64,000 bases of DNA from Anastrepha obliqua (Eukaryota > Arthropoda > Insecta > Diptera > Tephritidae). The stretch covers positions 76,981,601 through 77,045,600 of the forward strand of contig NC_072894.1 in the NCBI RefSeq assembly GCF_027943255.1, in the 5' to 3' direction. Position numbers and translations under genes: made by a program. The notes below the pieces were generated by a model, which ran no database searches, was not told the DNA's origin, and saw only the letters and a list, made by a program, of their open reading frames with translations. This document shows, piece by piece, positions 22,415 to 33,176 of this stretch (positions within the stretch are counted from its first letter, which is position 1; every line of letters begins with the position of its first letter).

Positions 22415-25111
22415 TCATGCCAGATCATGTGGTTTAATTCGATGCAGTCGTCGAGTTAGGCCTGAGGTGTTGAGCAGATTGCTAGCTTCCTCGTTCACGT
22501 GCCTTTGAAGCCTATGGGAGTGGGCTTCTGCTTGTTTTTTAATTTCTTCAGCGACCGTAGGGATATTGAGGTCACGGTGAATATCCTTATTGCGAACGAA
22601 CCAAGGTGCGTTGAGAATATCTCGAAGGATTTTATTCTGGAGTCGTTGAAGTATATTTATATTACTTTGACTGGCGCAACCCCATAATTGCGCGCCATAG
22701 GACCACACTGGTTTTATAATTTGTTTATATATCGCTATTTTGTTATATATGGATAGCTTTGATCTTCGTCCAATTAGCCATTTAATTTGTATTACCTTCA
22801 GATGGATTTCATGCCGTTTAAGTTTTATATGCTCCTTCCATCGAAGCTTAGCATCAAGCGTCATGCCAAGGTATTTTGCAGTGTTTGCATGTGGTATTGC
22901 GGCACCTAGCAGCATTATTGGATAATGATTCACTTTTTTGTTGGTGAAGTTTACATGTATTGACTTGGTATTGTTCAATTTTATGCGCCAAGTCTTCGTC
23001 CATTCTTCAATAGCGTTTGTTGCAATTTGAAGTTTGGTTGCAGCTTCTTCAGCACTTTTTCCAATTGCTAGGATGGCAGTGTCGTCGGCGAAAGTGGCGA
23101 TCAAGCTATTCGAGGGTATCGGCAAGTCTCTGGTGTATAAAAGGTATAAGAGCGGACCAAGAATGCTTCCTTGCGGCACACCAGCATTTATTTCTTCAAG
23201 GTCAGAGTATTCATTTCCTTGTTTAACGCGAAAGTAGCGTTCACTCAGATACGACTTTAGGAGGGCGCAAAAACCGCTTGGAAGGCAGGTATTTAGTTTG
23301 TTATTTAAACCGTCATGCCAAACCTTGTCGAAAGCTTGTGCGACGTCCAAGAATACTGCTGAACACACGTTATTCTGTTCAAAAGAGTTTTCAATTTCGG
23401 CTGTGATTCTATGCACCTGATCGATGGTTGAGTGCTTACACCGAAAGCCAAATTGATGCGAAGGTAACAAATCTTTAGAGTCGATAATTGGCGTCAACCG
23501 ATTGACGATGAGCTTTTCAAATAGCTTACCAATTTGAGGCAGCAACGAGATTGGTCTGTACGAGGAAACAAGATGTAGATCTTTTCCCGGTTTCGGAATC
23601 ATTATCATTTCCGCAACTTTCCACAGGGTTGGAACATAGTGAAGCTGAATTGAATGATTAAATAACTTTACTAATTTAACCAAACTTATGTAGGGTAACT
23701 TTTTTAAAACCTCAGCTGTAATTAAATCGAATCCGGGCGCTTTTTTATCTTTTAGTTGTTTTATTTCCCTTTTGAGTTCTTTTATAGTAATGAATGAAAT
23801 AGGAGTGTTTTCATCTACAGTATGAGTATACAAATTGTCAGATTGATTTTCGTTGGGTTGGAAAGTTTCTGTTAAGTGTTTTGCAAAAGCTACTGCCTTG
23901 TCTTTGTCACTTTTTGCCCATGTATTATTATCTCTTTTGATTGGAGGAACATGACAATTTGGTCTTTTCAAATATTTAGTACACTTCCAAAGTGAGTAGT
24001 CACCTTTTTTATCAGATCTCAAGCTTGAAAGGTATTGATTTATTGATTCATTTTTAATACAATTTATTTCATTATTTAATTCTTGTGATGCTTTGTTGAG
24101 CTTGGTTTTGTCACTAGGGGAACGAGTATGTTGCCATTTTCGCCGTAATTTTCTTTTGTTTATTATGAGCTGCTTAATTTCTTTGGGGTAGTTAGCTCCA
24201 TTTGTTACCCTTTTGAAATTGGGTGTACTCATCCAGGCAGCTTTCTGGATTTCTTGGACAAACCTTTGAACTTCTTCTTCTAGTTGATCTTTGGTGGTTA
24301 CTAAGAAGTCATTTTGTTGAATGTTTTGAAGAATTTTTGCAAAGGCTTTCCAGTCAGTATTTTTATTATTGAGCGTCGGTTTACTTTCTTTCTCGATTAT
24401 TGTTTCACTGATAGTTAAGAATATTGGTGAATGATCAGAATTGAGATCAGAACCTTCGGCTATTTGAATAAAATTCGTTGACAGTTTTTTTACAATGAAA
24501 AAGTCGATCAGGTCCGGAGTTTTATTGACATCAGTTGGCCAATATGTTGGTTTCGCCGTAGAAATGAAGTCACATCCAGTTTCTCGCGCTGCTTTGTACA
24601 ACTCACGTCCTTTCACTGTGGTTAAACGTGATCCCCAATAAACATTTTTTGCGTTAAAATCTCCACCAATTACGAACTTAAATTTGTGCATGTTGATGAG
24701 TTTCTTGTATTCTTCTGAAGATATATTGTATCTTGGTGGACAATATATGGCAGTGATTGAAAGTGGTTGGTTTTTTGTTTGGATTGTTACCGTTGTGGCT
24801 TGGAATATTTCTGTACTTAAATTGAAATCTTCGTACTGCTCAATATTTTTCTTAATAATTACGGCACTACCACCCCTTGGACAGTTGCTTGGGTGTGTAG
24901 TGTGGTAGATATTATAATGCTTGAATTCAATGTGCGATTGTTTGGTAAAGTGCGTTTCAGAAATAAGACAGACGTCAATATGTTCTAATTCTAATAAAAT
25001 TTGTAATTCATTTTTGTGATTTTTTAAGCCGTTCGCATTCCATGCCATAATTCTCAGCATATCAGTCATTGTGTTTGTTACCTTTGGACAGTATTTGTTT
25101 TTCAAGATCAT
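22415..25111 (-). CDS. Jockey-clade ORF2: AP endonuclease plus reverse transcriptase
   Basis: The longest open frame runs 898 codons. The likely start is the ATG at 25069 (Met15), which overlaps the ORF1 stop. The N-terminal EEP endonuclease shows WNANGL (Asn25), ISETHF (Glu52), GGDFNAKN and SDLNSDHSP. The reverse transcriptase follows with KKAPGFD, YRPISLLPQIGKLFE, HQFGFR, AVFLDVAQAFDKVWH, GVPQGSILGPLLY and the catalytic FADD at residues 674-677, then KYLGMTLD and the C-terminal thumb region (YGAQLWGCA). There is no RNase H domain, as in Jockey elements and unlike I/LOA types. All expected catalytic residues are visible and no stop interrupts, so activity is plausible. Short plus-strand ORFs inside it are antisense shadows. 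Confidence 0.95.
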   Translation of the reverse strand: MILKNKYCPKVTNTMTDMLRIMAWNANGLKNHKNELQILLELEHIDVCLISETHFTKQSHIEFKHYNIYHTTHPSNCPRGGSAVIIKKNIEQYEDFNLSTEIFQATTVTIQTKNQPLSITAIYCPPRYNISSEEYKKLINMHKFKFVIGGDFNAKNVYWGSRLTTVKGRELYKAARETGCDFISTAKPTYWPTDVNKTPDLIDFFIVKKLSTNFIQIAEGSDLNSDHSPIFLTISETIIEKESKPTLNNKNTDWKAFAKILQNIQQNDFLVTTKDQLEEEVQRFVQEIQKAAWMSTPNFKRVTNGANYPKEIKQLIINKRKLRRKWQHTRSPSDKTKLNKASQELNNEINCIKNESINQYLSSLRSDKKGDYSLWKCTKYLKRPNCHVPPIKRDNNTWAKSDKDKAVAFAKHLTETFQPNENQSDNLYTHTVDENTPISFITIKELKREIKQLKDKKAPGFDLITAEVLKKLPYISLVKLVKLFNHSIQLHYVPTLWKVAEMIMIPKPGKDLHLVSSYRPISLLPQIGKLFEKLIVNRLTPIIDSKDLLPSHQFGFRCKHSTIDQVHRITAEIENSFEQNNVCSAVFLDVAQAFDKVWHDGLNNKLNTCLPSGFCALLKSYLSERYFRVKQGNEYSDLEEINAGVPQGSILGPLLYLLYTRDLPIPSNSLIATFADDTAILAIGKSAEEAATKLQIATNAIEEWTKTWRIKLNNTKSIHVNFTNKKVNHYPIMLLGAAIPHANTAKYLGMTLDAKLRWKEHIKLKRHEIHLKVIQIKWLIGRRSKLSIYNKIAIYKQIIKPVWSYGAQLWGCASQSNINILQRLQNKILRDILNAPWFVRNKDIHRDLNIPTVAEEIKKQAEAHSHRLQRHVNEEASNLLNTSGLTRRLHRIKPHDLA

Positions 25112-26411
25112 TTAACCGTTTATGGAGGCTTTTGTTGAAATCTTCTTGATTATTCAATTTGAGAAGTATTTGGGCAAGAATCTGGTCATTGTTTGTTATT
25201 TTGTTTGATATCGCAATCTTCTTATCTTCTTTGAGAATTTCAGCAAAAGATGGTTTTTTTGTTTTCACAGCATTTATTTTAGTAACTTTATTTATAGTAT
25301 CGATAACTTTATTACTATGATTTGACATTTGTTGTTTATTCCTGTTCTTATCACGGATTTTTTGCAATTCTTTCGCGACTATACATCCCCTGTAATTAGC
25401 GGGATGGTTTTCCCCGCAGTTGCAACACTTTGGGTTTTGGTCTGACGGTTTTTTACATTCAAATGTACTATGTTTTCCACTGCACTTTACACATCTTGGA
25501 GTTTTGTTACAGTAGTTCTTGGTATGACCAAATGCTTGACAACTTTTGCATTGGGGAATCAGATTTGATGCTTTGACAGGTTCAATAACAACGATTGAGT
25601 GGAGGACATGGTTTATTTTGTAAATCTTGTTGATATCTTCACTGGGATCAAAAGTAACCATAAACATATTTAAAGGTTCTTTACTTTTCCATTTTAGCTT
25701 GTTCACAGCATTGAAAACGTTAAAGCCTTGATCCTTTAGGTCAGCTATAATTGCTTCAGGTTCACAAGTGTGATGCAGGTTTTTTATCATCACTTTAATT
25801 GGTCGCGTTTGCTTATTTTGGTACGAAAACCAGGATATTTCTGATTCTGTTAGCATTTTAGTTACTGACCTATAGTCGTCACTGTGTGTAACATTTATTT
25901 TGTATATATCATTGTTTAATAATTTTAGAGTGAATGGGTTTTTAATCAAATTTTCTATTGCGATACTTAGTTTTTGATAGTTAGTGATATTTGATACCAT
26001 GATAGGCGGAGGACGAGGTTCATATTTTTGGTTGCCATTTTTCGCGGCGGAGATTTCAAACACGGGGGGATCGTTTACAGTGTGCTTATCGGATACTAGA
26101 TATACAGGAGATCCTTCAGCTTTCCGTTTCTTATTGGGTCTTTTATTTTTCTTTAAAATCCAATCGGTTTCTAAAGCTAATTCCTCTTCATCAGTTTCAT
26201 ATGTTACTTTGACCTCGTTATTTGTTTGTTTGGAAGCATAAGCACTAGTAAAACTTCTATTTTCAAGCTTAAGTTTCTCATTTTCGTCTTTTAATTCACG
26301 ACAAAGTGCTTCTAAATCGTTTAGTTTTTGTATTAAGACTGTTATATCGAAGGTTTTAGTGTTTTTAGACGTTATTCCACCGCCTGGCGGCGGAGTGCGA
26401 GCAGTTAACAT
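25062..26411 (-). CDS. Jockey-clade ORF1 protein (Gag-like, three zinc knuckles)
   Basis: A 449-residue nucleic-acid-binding protein that would coat the element RNA. The N-terminal third is charged, with a short coiled-coil-like stretch (DLEALCRELKDENEKLKLEN). The middle (about residues 200-290) is the PRE_C2HC-type domain that precedes the knuckles in Jockey-family Gags. Then come three cysteine clusters: CKSCQAFGHTKNYC (C-X2-C-X4-H-X4-C), CVKCSGKHSTFEC (C-X2-C-X3-H-X4-C) and CCNCGENHPANYRGC. The C-terminus is Lys/Asn-rich. The end of the ORF overlaps ORF2: ATGACTGA carries the in-frame ATG of ORF2 and the TGA of ORF1, an arrangement suited to termination-reinitiation. No disabling change is seen. 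Confidence 0.93.
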   Translation of the reverse strand: MLTARTPPPGGGITSKNTKTFDITVLIQKLNDLEALCRELKDENEKLKLENRSFTSAYASKQTNNEVKVTYETDEEELALETDWILKKNKRPNKKRKAEGSPVYLVSDKHTVNDPPVFEISAAKNGNQKYEPRPPPIMVSNITNYQKLSIAIENLIKNPFTLKLLNNDIYKINVTHSDDYRSVTKMLTESEISWFSYQNKQTRPIKVMIKNLHHTCEPEAIIADLKDQGFNVFNAVNKLKWKSKEPLNMFMVTFDPSEDINKIYKINHVLHSIVVIEPVKASNLIPQCKSCQAFGHTKNYCNKTPRCVKCSGKHSTFECKKPSDQNPKCCNCGENHPANYRGCIVAKELQKIRDKNRNKQQMSNHSNKVIDTINKVTKINAVKTKKPSFAEILKEDKKIAISNKITNNDQILAQILLKLNNQEDFNKSLHKRLNDLEKQILSKGNKHND

Positions 26412-26880
26412 TACAATTTATTTATTATTAATATTTATTATGATTGTTTATTATTATTATTTATTATAAATTATTATTATCGATAATTGATGTAGTCTTA
26501 ATGTACAGATGGACAGATGGCAACTCTGAACTTCTAAACTGTTATACAATATTATAACACCTTAAGTTTTGTAGTATACTTTTAGGTATACACTTAATTA
26601 AAATCTATGTTGACGTTAATTATCAGCTGTTTTTGTTTATCAACTGATAAAAAGTTGCGCGGGAGATTTGGATGTTGATAACGAAGGAGAAATTTTCATC
26701 CAAAACTTAGGTAATTTTATAAAGTTTTAGTCTATTTTTCTTTATTGTGTCCCGGGTAGCACCCACATTTATCACGATAGAAGCACTACACCTTCGCACT
26801 TGCTTTAATAACGTTTTATTTTCAGTTTTCGCACTAATTACAATTGAAAATCTGTTTTGTATAGAGAGCCGATTACTATG

Positions 26881-26913
26881 CGACCGACACAAACAACATT
26901 CCTATACAAAACG
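26881..26913 (-). promoter_or_regulatory. Candidate internal promoter of the Jockey element
   Basis: Counting from the 5' terminus set by the target duplication (26913 = +1), GGTCG falls at about +29 to +33. It fits the RGWYV downstream promoter element that TATA-less insect LINEs of the Jockey group use. Supported only by position and a 5-base match. Confidence 0.3.
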
Positions 26914-27130
26914 GCGCAAAATATGATAGTTGATATTGTAGACATCTGAATTGAACTAGTACCCAATATTTTACATGAGGAATTAAATATGGAACAACTC
27001 TTTGGAAAGCTCTTCAACCAAAAGCTGTACAACAGTATTTCACAGAGGTCGAAAAAAATCATTGCGCAAAACTATGAAAGTGAGCATGTTTTTGATATCT
27101 CTGAAAGAACGTCAACTTTCTTCGTGACAA

Positions 27131-28280
27131 GATCTAGCGCGTGGAAAAAATTAAGAAGATGGAGCCATCTCGACCTTCAACCGGCTCTCCGCGAATTTGA
27201 AGGATCAGCTGGTTTGCTGACCTAATAGGCTTATGACAGCGGTTTGTTTACGACAAAAGTCGGCAAAAACTGAAACTGTGTTGGTGATATACAGAGAACA
27301 AGGACTGATGGGGCGACTGTAAGAAAATGTGTGGAATGCGCAGGCAAAAGTCCGGTACCGAATCCCCGTTGAGCTGAAGTTGCTCTCACAATTTTGCTTC
27401 GGATGCCTAAACCTTGCAATCTATCAATCGATTAGTAGTAAACGGCGTAAAATGTCAAGCTACAACTAACAAAAAAAAAAAAAAAAATTATAAGCTCAGG
27501 TCGTAATTTTATCATCAATTTCCCTAATTTAAGTGTTTAAAAATCCTTGAATATCAACTTTCAACCATTTTGGATGATATTCTAAGTTTTGACCGTTTTT
27601 GCATGCTTTTGGCCCATAGTGCATACTTTTACTCATATTAACATATCCTCGTATTTATTGAGACCGCAACTGTTTGCTGCCCGACAACCTCATCCCATAA
27701 TATCGACAAAAAGGATGCTGCCAGGCACGCGTTTTTTAAATATTTATTTTGCCTTCCGTAAATATTAACGCAATGATTTTTGAGTTGATTTATGCACATA
27801 ATCAAGCAAGTGTGTTTGTTAATGTATGCAGAACATATTAAAATCTTAAATTTAAATTTTTACAAATGTGATGAAAAAAAAATTTACTTTACAACTAACT
27901 GTGCAGTATTGCATAAAGCCGAGTACTTAGAAATTATAACAGTTTTTTAAGTATCAATGAAGACGATGAGAATGGTGTAGTACATGTACTGGGCGACCGA
28001 GAATATATCCTATTTCCCCATCTGAGGCCCAAATGTCTGAACTTGAACTTCCGAAGTTTTAATATTTTTGTGTTCACAATAATAGCAATGCAACATATTG
28101 CAAAGCTATTACTATTTGTACAATATATTTTTTATTTTTTTATTAAAAAAGAACATATTTCACATTAGAACAAAAACCAGTCTGCAGGTTTATAGCACAT
28201 TGAAGTTTTATAAAAAAGCAAACATGAAGTGGCTCAAAAACCTGGTTGATTGTTCAAAGTTTTTTTGTTTTGTTAGCAGT
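27131..28280. other. Intron, nothing firmly recognised
   Basis: 27131..27430 is less AT-rich and may be remnant transposon coding sequence. The remainder is AT-rich spacer. Confidence 0.35.
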
Positions 28281-28543
28281 CCAGCCGAGGTTCTCCTCCT
28301 ATTTGTGGCGTGCGTGCTGATGTTGTTCCACAATTTAAAGTCGACCGCGAACGGTAAATAATTTCTTGTTTTATTTGAGGAGCCTTTCCATGTCACAAAT
28401 ACACTCGGAGGTTTGCCATTGCCTGCCGAGAGTCGACAGCTATTAAAAAAATTCTTTTTATCATTTTGTTTTTCGTGCCCGGGGTTTTGAACCTCTGCAC
28501 TTCCGATGGTAGTAACGCACCTGCCCATTCGGCTATGGTCAAC
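28281..28543 (-). repeat. tRNA-derived SINE, copy 2
   Basis: On the minus strand: CATAGCCGAATGGGCAGGTG (A box), GCAGAGGTTCAAAACCCC (B box GGTTCAAAACC), then AATAGCTGTCGACTCTCGGC, GGCAATGGCAAACCTCCGAG and CACGCCACAAATAGGAGGAG. The 3' end is truncated before the GCGCCAATTA tail. The head keeps both Pol III boxes. Confidence 0.85.
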
Positions 28544-30075
28544 TGAATACCTAAAGTTTGCCTAGGAACTCTGACTAAAAAGTGTTAAGCTTCAATGAAA
28601 CTTTGTTGAAATTTTTTTAAAATTTTGTACAGAAATTATAAAAAAATAAGAAATCACATGTAAAAACAAATAAATAGTCCAATTTTTTGACTATATATCG
28701 CGTTGGTCGGTTGATTATATCAGAAGCTCTATTCCTAAAAAAATTCCTCAAATCGTTTTGTATGAGCTTATTTGGCAAATTTTTTCAAAATTGCATATCT
28801 TTCATTAGATATTTGCTTCTAAATATAAAAAGGGCTTCAATCGATGCTAAAACCTGTAAATCATTGTACATATCGCCACTTGTTTTATTTCATTTTGTAA
28901 GAAGCTAATAGGTAAGATACATATTTTTTTTTTTAATTCACTGCCATATTTTTTTTTTTAAATTCGCAGCTTTAGTGCCTTACTGCCACTCGTATGTAAT
29001 TAATACTTAACACTAAAAAAACCCAAAGAACGGGATCATCCAACTACTATGTAAAATCAGATGCTGAGTTCGAAAATCTAAATTATTCTACATCAACATT
29101 TCTAATATTTTCCTTTTTCCCTTATTCTAAAAATGATGTGGTTTTTCGGGCTCAGTAACCGACTTACATAGGAATTGAATGGTCTGGTTCTTGGGTAAAA
29201 AAATCATAACAACTACCATTTCTCTCGTTAGTTCCGATTATAAGTTGTGCTTCTAGAATGAGAAACAGCGAACGCCCTGAGCAACCGAAAAAGTTTGAAG
29301 CGAGAGCCTGAGAGATTCGAATGCGAGGTGGCTATCAATGGATAATAATTTGAACAAATCATTAAAAACTGAAGCTCTTAGCTTATTATTTTTTTTGTAA
29401 ATAGGAATCACAACAAAAAGGCATTTGACGAAATAAACTTCAATGCACTACTTTTCTCTTAGAAATAAGTAATGGGAGCTTATTTTGACACTACATAACT
29501 TTATTGATTTCATAATACTCTCCCCGTGCGGATGACTAATATCCTTGCTAGTCCGTTTTCAGTGATTCTCATTTCTTAAAATCTTTAAAAGAGGAGGAAA
29601 GGGAGGTTTACTGTGTACGCTTTTTCTCAATTCTTAACAACCATATGGGTAACAATATTTCAAGAGACATCGTCATATATGTAAAAACCAAAAAAATTAT
29701 GGATTAAATATTTTTGTGTCTTTGTATAGGAAATTTGAAAAAAAATCGAAAGTTCAAGTCTTCATAAGAAAATCAGACATTTAAGCCCATTCAGAGTACT
29801 TTTCGTTATTCGCACTAAAACCAAATCATACGTTATTTAGTGCCTTAATTGGTCGCACCAACATTCAAAATTAAAGCAATCATATACGGAGGGGTGATAA
29901 TCTAATTGTTGTTTTTATGGTAAAATCTTATAAAGCTGTTTTATTTCATATTTTATTCATATTAATTTTGTTTTAAAAATATAGGATACGCTTATAAAAG
30001 TTTTGGAATCGTATACATATTTGGCAGACTATCACATAAAATCTCTAAATATTTTTTAAAGCAATTTATCTTCCT
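28544..30075. other. Intron, nothing recognised
   Basis: AT-rich, with T tracts near 28925 and 28950. No coding signal. Confidence 0.5.
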
Positions 30076-31003
30076 TATACCTTTTGCTCAAATATGAACG
30101 AGACGTTATCAATAAAACGGTCCGCGGATGACATATGGCAAAAGTAAATTTTTTGTTTTTTGGTAGCTGACATGGCAAATTTCAGGGTGATATGTCACAT
30201 AGTTTGTTTTCTGTGCTACTGTAAACAAGTCAAGCTCGAGTGTGTTCTTCGAATTCTCTTTTATGACTTCAATTGTCTCAAAATGTTTTCCACGGAGCGG
30301 CAACTTGAGCTTGGGAAACAGGAAAAAGTCACATGAAGCCATATCAGGCGAATACGGTGCTTGCGGAACGATATTAACATTATTTTTGTTCAAATAATCG
30401 CGAACAAGACGTGATGTGTGAGCTGGTGCATTATCGTGATTCAAGAAGCATGACTTGTTGTCCCACAATTCCTTCCTTTTTAGACGAATGTTCTCGCGCA
30501 AACGCTTTAAAACGTCTAAATAATATTCAGCGTTAACCGATCGACCTTGCGGAAGGAACTCCGAGTGCACCACACCTTCGTAATCGAAAAAAACAGTCAG
30601 GATAACCTTAATTTTTGAGCGACTTTGGCGTGGTTTTTTGGGTTGATGTACGGCCCTCTTTGAACGATTTGTATCACTGGAAAACACGTGCACGCGATTG
30701 AGCAGAGTCCCCATAGGTTGTCTGCAACATTTTTAAGGCGTCTGAAGCCAAAATTTTGTTGGAATAACAAAATTTCAAACAAATTCTTTGTTCAACTTGA
30801 ATTTTCAGTTAAGTTCGAAGAACACACTCGAGCTTGACTTGTTTACAGTAGAACAGAAAACAAACTATGTGACATATCACGCTGAAATTTGCCATGTAAG
30901 CTTATAACAGTCCTACCAAAAAACAAAAAATTAATTTTTGCCATATGTCATCCACGGACCGTTTTATTGATAACGTCTCGTTCATATTTGAGTAGAAGGT
31001 ATA
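30076..31003 (-). mobile_element. Mariner-type deletion derivative with ~180-bp terminal inverted repeats
   Basis: Positions 30076..30253 are repeated in inverse orientation at 30814..31003 with few mismatches and one small insertion on the right. Both arms carry CTCAAATATGAACGAGACG and ACTATGTGACATATCA. Between them lies only the C-terminal half of a mariner transposase, so the N-terminal half has been lost against the right-hand repeat. The outer bases are TATACCTT with TA flanks, though the exact boundary is ambiguous. Repeats this long are unusual for mariner and could fold into a long hairpin RNA. Confidence 0.8.
30109..30714 (-). pseudogene. Mariner transposase C-terminal fragment
   Basis: An open frame of 201 codons. 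From about residue 28 it reads PRQSRSKIKVILTVFFDYEG, VVHSEFLPQGRSVNAEYYLDVLKRLRENIRLKRKELW, LNHDNAPAHTSRLV (second catalytic Asp) and PQAPYSPDMASCDFFLFPKLK (third Asp, 34 residues later). The first catalytic block (TGDETW) and the DNA-binding domain are absent. The C-terminus after ENSKNTLELDLF reads into the left inverted repeat. The first 27 residues (MGTLLNRVHVFSSDTNRSKR) are partly out of register with the family. Cannot encode an active enzyme. Confidence 0.85.
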
Positions 31004-32464
31004 TATTTAATATTATTATTATGTTAACAATGTTTTAACCTGCAAATTGAGAGTTTTGCGTCAAAAATACTAACGGGAAAATGTCCCACCTTAATTGCTC
31101 AGCTTTTCAAGGCTGAAAACTTAATGTAATAAAAAATTAGATGCCATCCCAGATTTTTGAGCCTCCCAAATTTGGCACGGTTCGATCAGAAATATTCAAA
31201 CAGAATTAGCGAAGTTATTTGATATTCAAATCCATTAAATGAAAATTCGCATGAAAGTGACTTAATCGTGATATGAGGCTCTTCTCCAGGATTATGCACT
31301 TGCCGGAAAAATTTTCAAAGGTGATTCACGAACTGATTAGGATGACGAGTAAGCTCTCTATCAAAATTTATATAACTAAATAAATGTGTGAGCTTACAAG
31401 GTGGTATCTAGGTGGGAGTAGCAAACGTCCTATGGTGCACATTTTATGCCATTTCCATTTCACCCTTTGATATGATGCCTGATACATTTTCCGAGTGAAA
31501 ACTTCTTATAAAGAATAAATGATACAGAATAGCGGTAGTTCAGGTAGTTCAGTTCAAAACATCTATCGGATAAAAAATGATGAGCTCAGTATACTATACC
31601 CTAAGAGTATATCATGCCCAAGGGAGTTTTATCTGTTACTACTTAATCACATTGGAAGAGGAAGTTTGCATTCGTACCTTTAGTTATTGACTTTAGTGGG
31701 GCTTTAAGACTATTAAGAGAGAATGGCCTTTTCAAATCTCCTCCTTCTTTGGTTGGTGGTTGATTCAGAAGGTCAGTGTGTTGGTAGTGAAATGGGAAAT
31801 GGGAGAGTTTTTTTTGTCAAATAATGTTTGCCTCTCGATAGGCAATGCCAAGTCTTTGAGAGTAATTTTGGCTTTAGAAAAACTTCTTTATAAACTATCT
31901 AGCGTTCCGAAGCGGAATGAAACTCTAAGCTCCCCCACCTGTAGAGCAACGTTAAGATGTATACCACGGTATTTTACACATTTTTAGAGAATCTGATCAC
32001 GCAAAAGTTAAAGCAATTTATTTAAAATTTATATGCACTGCAAAAGTACACGGACATTATATTAAATATAACAGAAAATACTGTTTTTAGAACAGATATG
32101 GATTGATTGAGTGATACGACTACGGTTGTAGTCGGCCTTAATTAATACTTTGTTTCCTATCAGAGGGAAGGGGACGATAATATTTAATGAACACTTCAGG
32201 TGACGGTACCGAGAAGAACTGTGACATAGGTGTGAACAACTATTGTTCCATTTATAAAGGGTGATAAGCTTGGATGTACTTTTTCCAATAGAGGTTTTTT
32301 GACAGGTCACGCGTGACTACTTTCAAACTAAATACATAATTTTTTTCAGTGCTCATTGACTTTTTATCATGAAAAGACTTATGCCTCAATAACGTTTAAA
32401 ATTCGTACAATTGTATTACGAAAATCTACTCTGTGAAAGGCTATCTATCGTCTCGGACTAGTGG
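31004..32464. other. Intron, nothing recognised
   Basis: A stretch at 31180-31370 (FDQKYSNRISEVI-like) may be an old transposase N-terminus but is too degraded to name. Confidence 0.35.
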
Positions 32465-32745
32465 ATTGGCCACTAAGATTGTGTGATATCATACCTTTGG
32501 ACTTTTATTTGTAGGAGGTATGTAAAGTCCAAATGCTTTGTGCATAAACCAGCTTCGGCTAAGGCATTGGGACCCAACATTACTAAAGTTATTCACGAGA
32601 TACCCAGCGAAGTCCTCCAGCAAGTTGCGAATCATTCAAAATTGGTGTTCACAGATGGCCGAATTACGGCGCAGTTACGACCAACATATGAAAGGAATTA
32701 TCTTAAAAAAATAAATCTCATGAATGGTTCAACACAAAAATGTTA
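32465..32745 (+). pseudogene. Tc1/mariner-superfamily transposase C-terminal relic
   Basis: DWPLRLCDIIPLDFYL is followed by a stop and a frameshift, then SKCFVHKPASAKALGPNITK VIHEIPSEVLQQVANHSKLV and, at the end, ERNYLKKINLMN. This is the third-Asp region and C-terminus of the WPPRSCDLxPLDYFLWGxxK transposase group. No upstream part found. Confidence 0.7.
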
Positions 32746-33176
32746 AAGACTGCCAAGTCAGTTCCAATTTTCGTTGTTTTATTTTATTTAATTATAAAAT
32801 CCGATGGCTCTAAATTTATCACACTTTACAAGTAAGAACACTCAAATGTTAAGTACCACGAAATTATTAAATGCTGATGGAGTCAATAATTGGCTGTTTT
32901 TGTCAATTTTGAATAAACTCGTTGGCTGGTATAACATTGATGAAGAGGCTGAAATGTTCGTTACATAACACGATGCTGATGCAGACACAGATAATTAATA
33001 TTTGGTAGGATATCGGTATGTCAATAACACCTGTTGCTAGCATTGAAAAAAGAGAAGCGAACTGCTTCAGCTGCAAAAAAATGATACTAATACGTAGTAA
33101 AGTAGTCAAGAACTAGTAAGTTTGGTTACAGGGTAGACTTTCAAAAATTTTATGTGATATTGCCAAGCTTAAGTAA
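32746..33176. other. Intron, nothing recognised
   Basis: AT-rich spacer between a transposase relic and MITE copy B. Confidence 0.5.

Larger units (their letters stand above)
22240..26913 (-). mobile_element. Complete Jockey-clade non-LTR retrotransposon with target site duplication
   Basis: A full-length LINE of 4674 bp. It reads on the minus strand from 26913 (5' end) to a 25-nt T run at 22240..22264 (the A tail on its own strand). The 11-bp string GCGCAAAATAT occurs exactly at 22229..22239 and again at 26914..26924, a perfect target site duplication. Layout: about 500 bp of 5' UTR, ORF1 (Gag-like), overlapping ORF2 (endonuclease plus reverse transcriptase, no RNase H), and about 150 bp of 3' UTR. 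Both ORFs are open, so the insertion is recent and could be competent. It sits in sense orientation in the 33-kb stomatin intron and splits an older mariner-like transposase relic. Clade assignment rests on the ORF1 zinc-knuckle pattern, two-ORF layout and RT motifs. Confidence 0.95.
21969..27130 (+). pseudogene. Mariner-like transposase relic split by the Jockey insertion
   Basis: Left part, 21969..22239: an ATG opens MERTEYCAVIKLFVLDAAST, a mariner-type N-terminus, then decays with frameshifts through a second block resembling ..PEITDQVHDTVAKK. Right part, from 26914: after one copy of the 11-bp duplication the match resumes with DIVDI..NILHEELNMEQL and goes on to about 27130. Removing the Jockey element and one duplication copy rejoins the two halves at the helix-turn-helix region that normally precedes WVPHEL. 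The catalytic part is not recognisable further right. A dead copy, older than the LINE that split it. Confidence 0.7.

Noticed and set aside
23017..23237. Plus-strand ORFs inside 22415-26411
   Set aside because: Antisense shadows of the Jockey ORFs.
28208..28528. 106-codon minus-strand ORF
   Set aside because: Coincides with SINE copy 2; not a protein gene.
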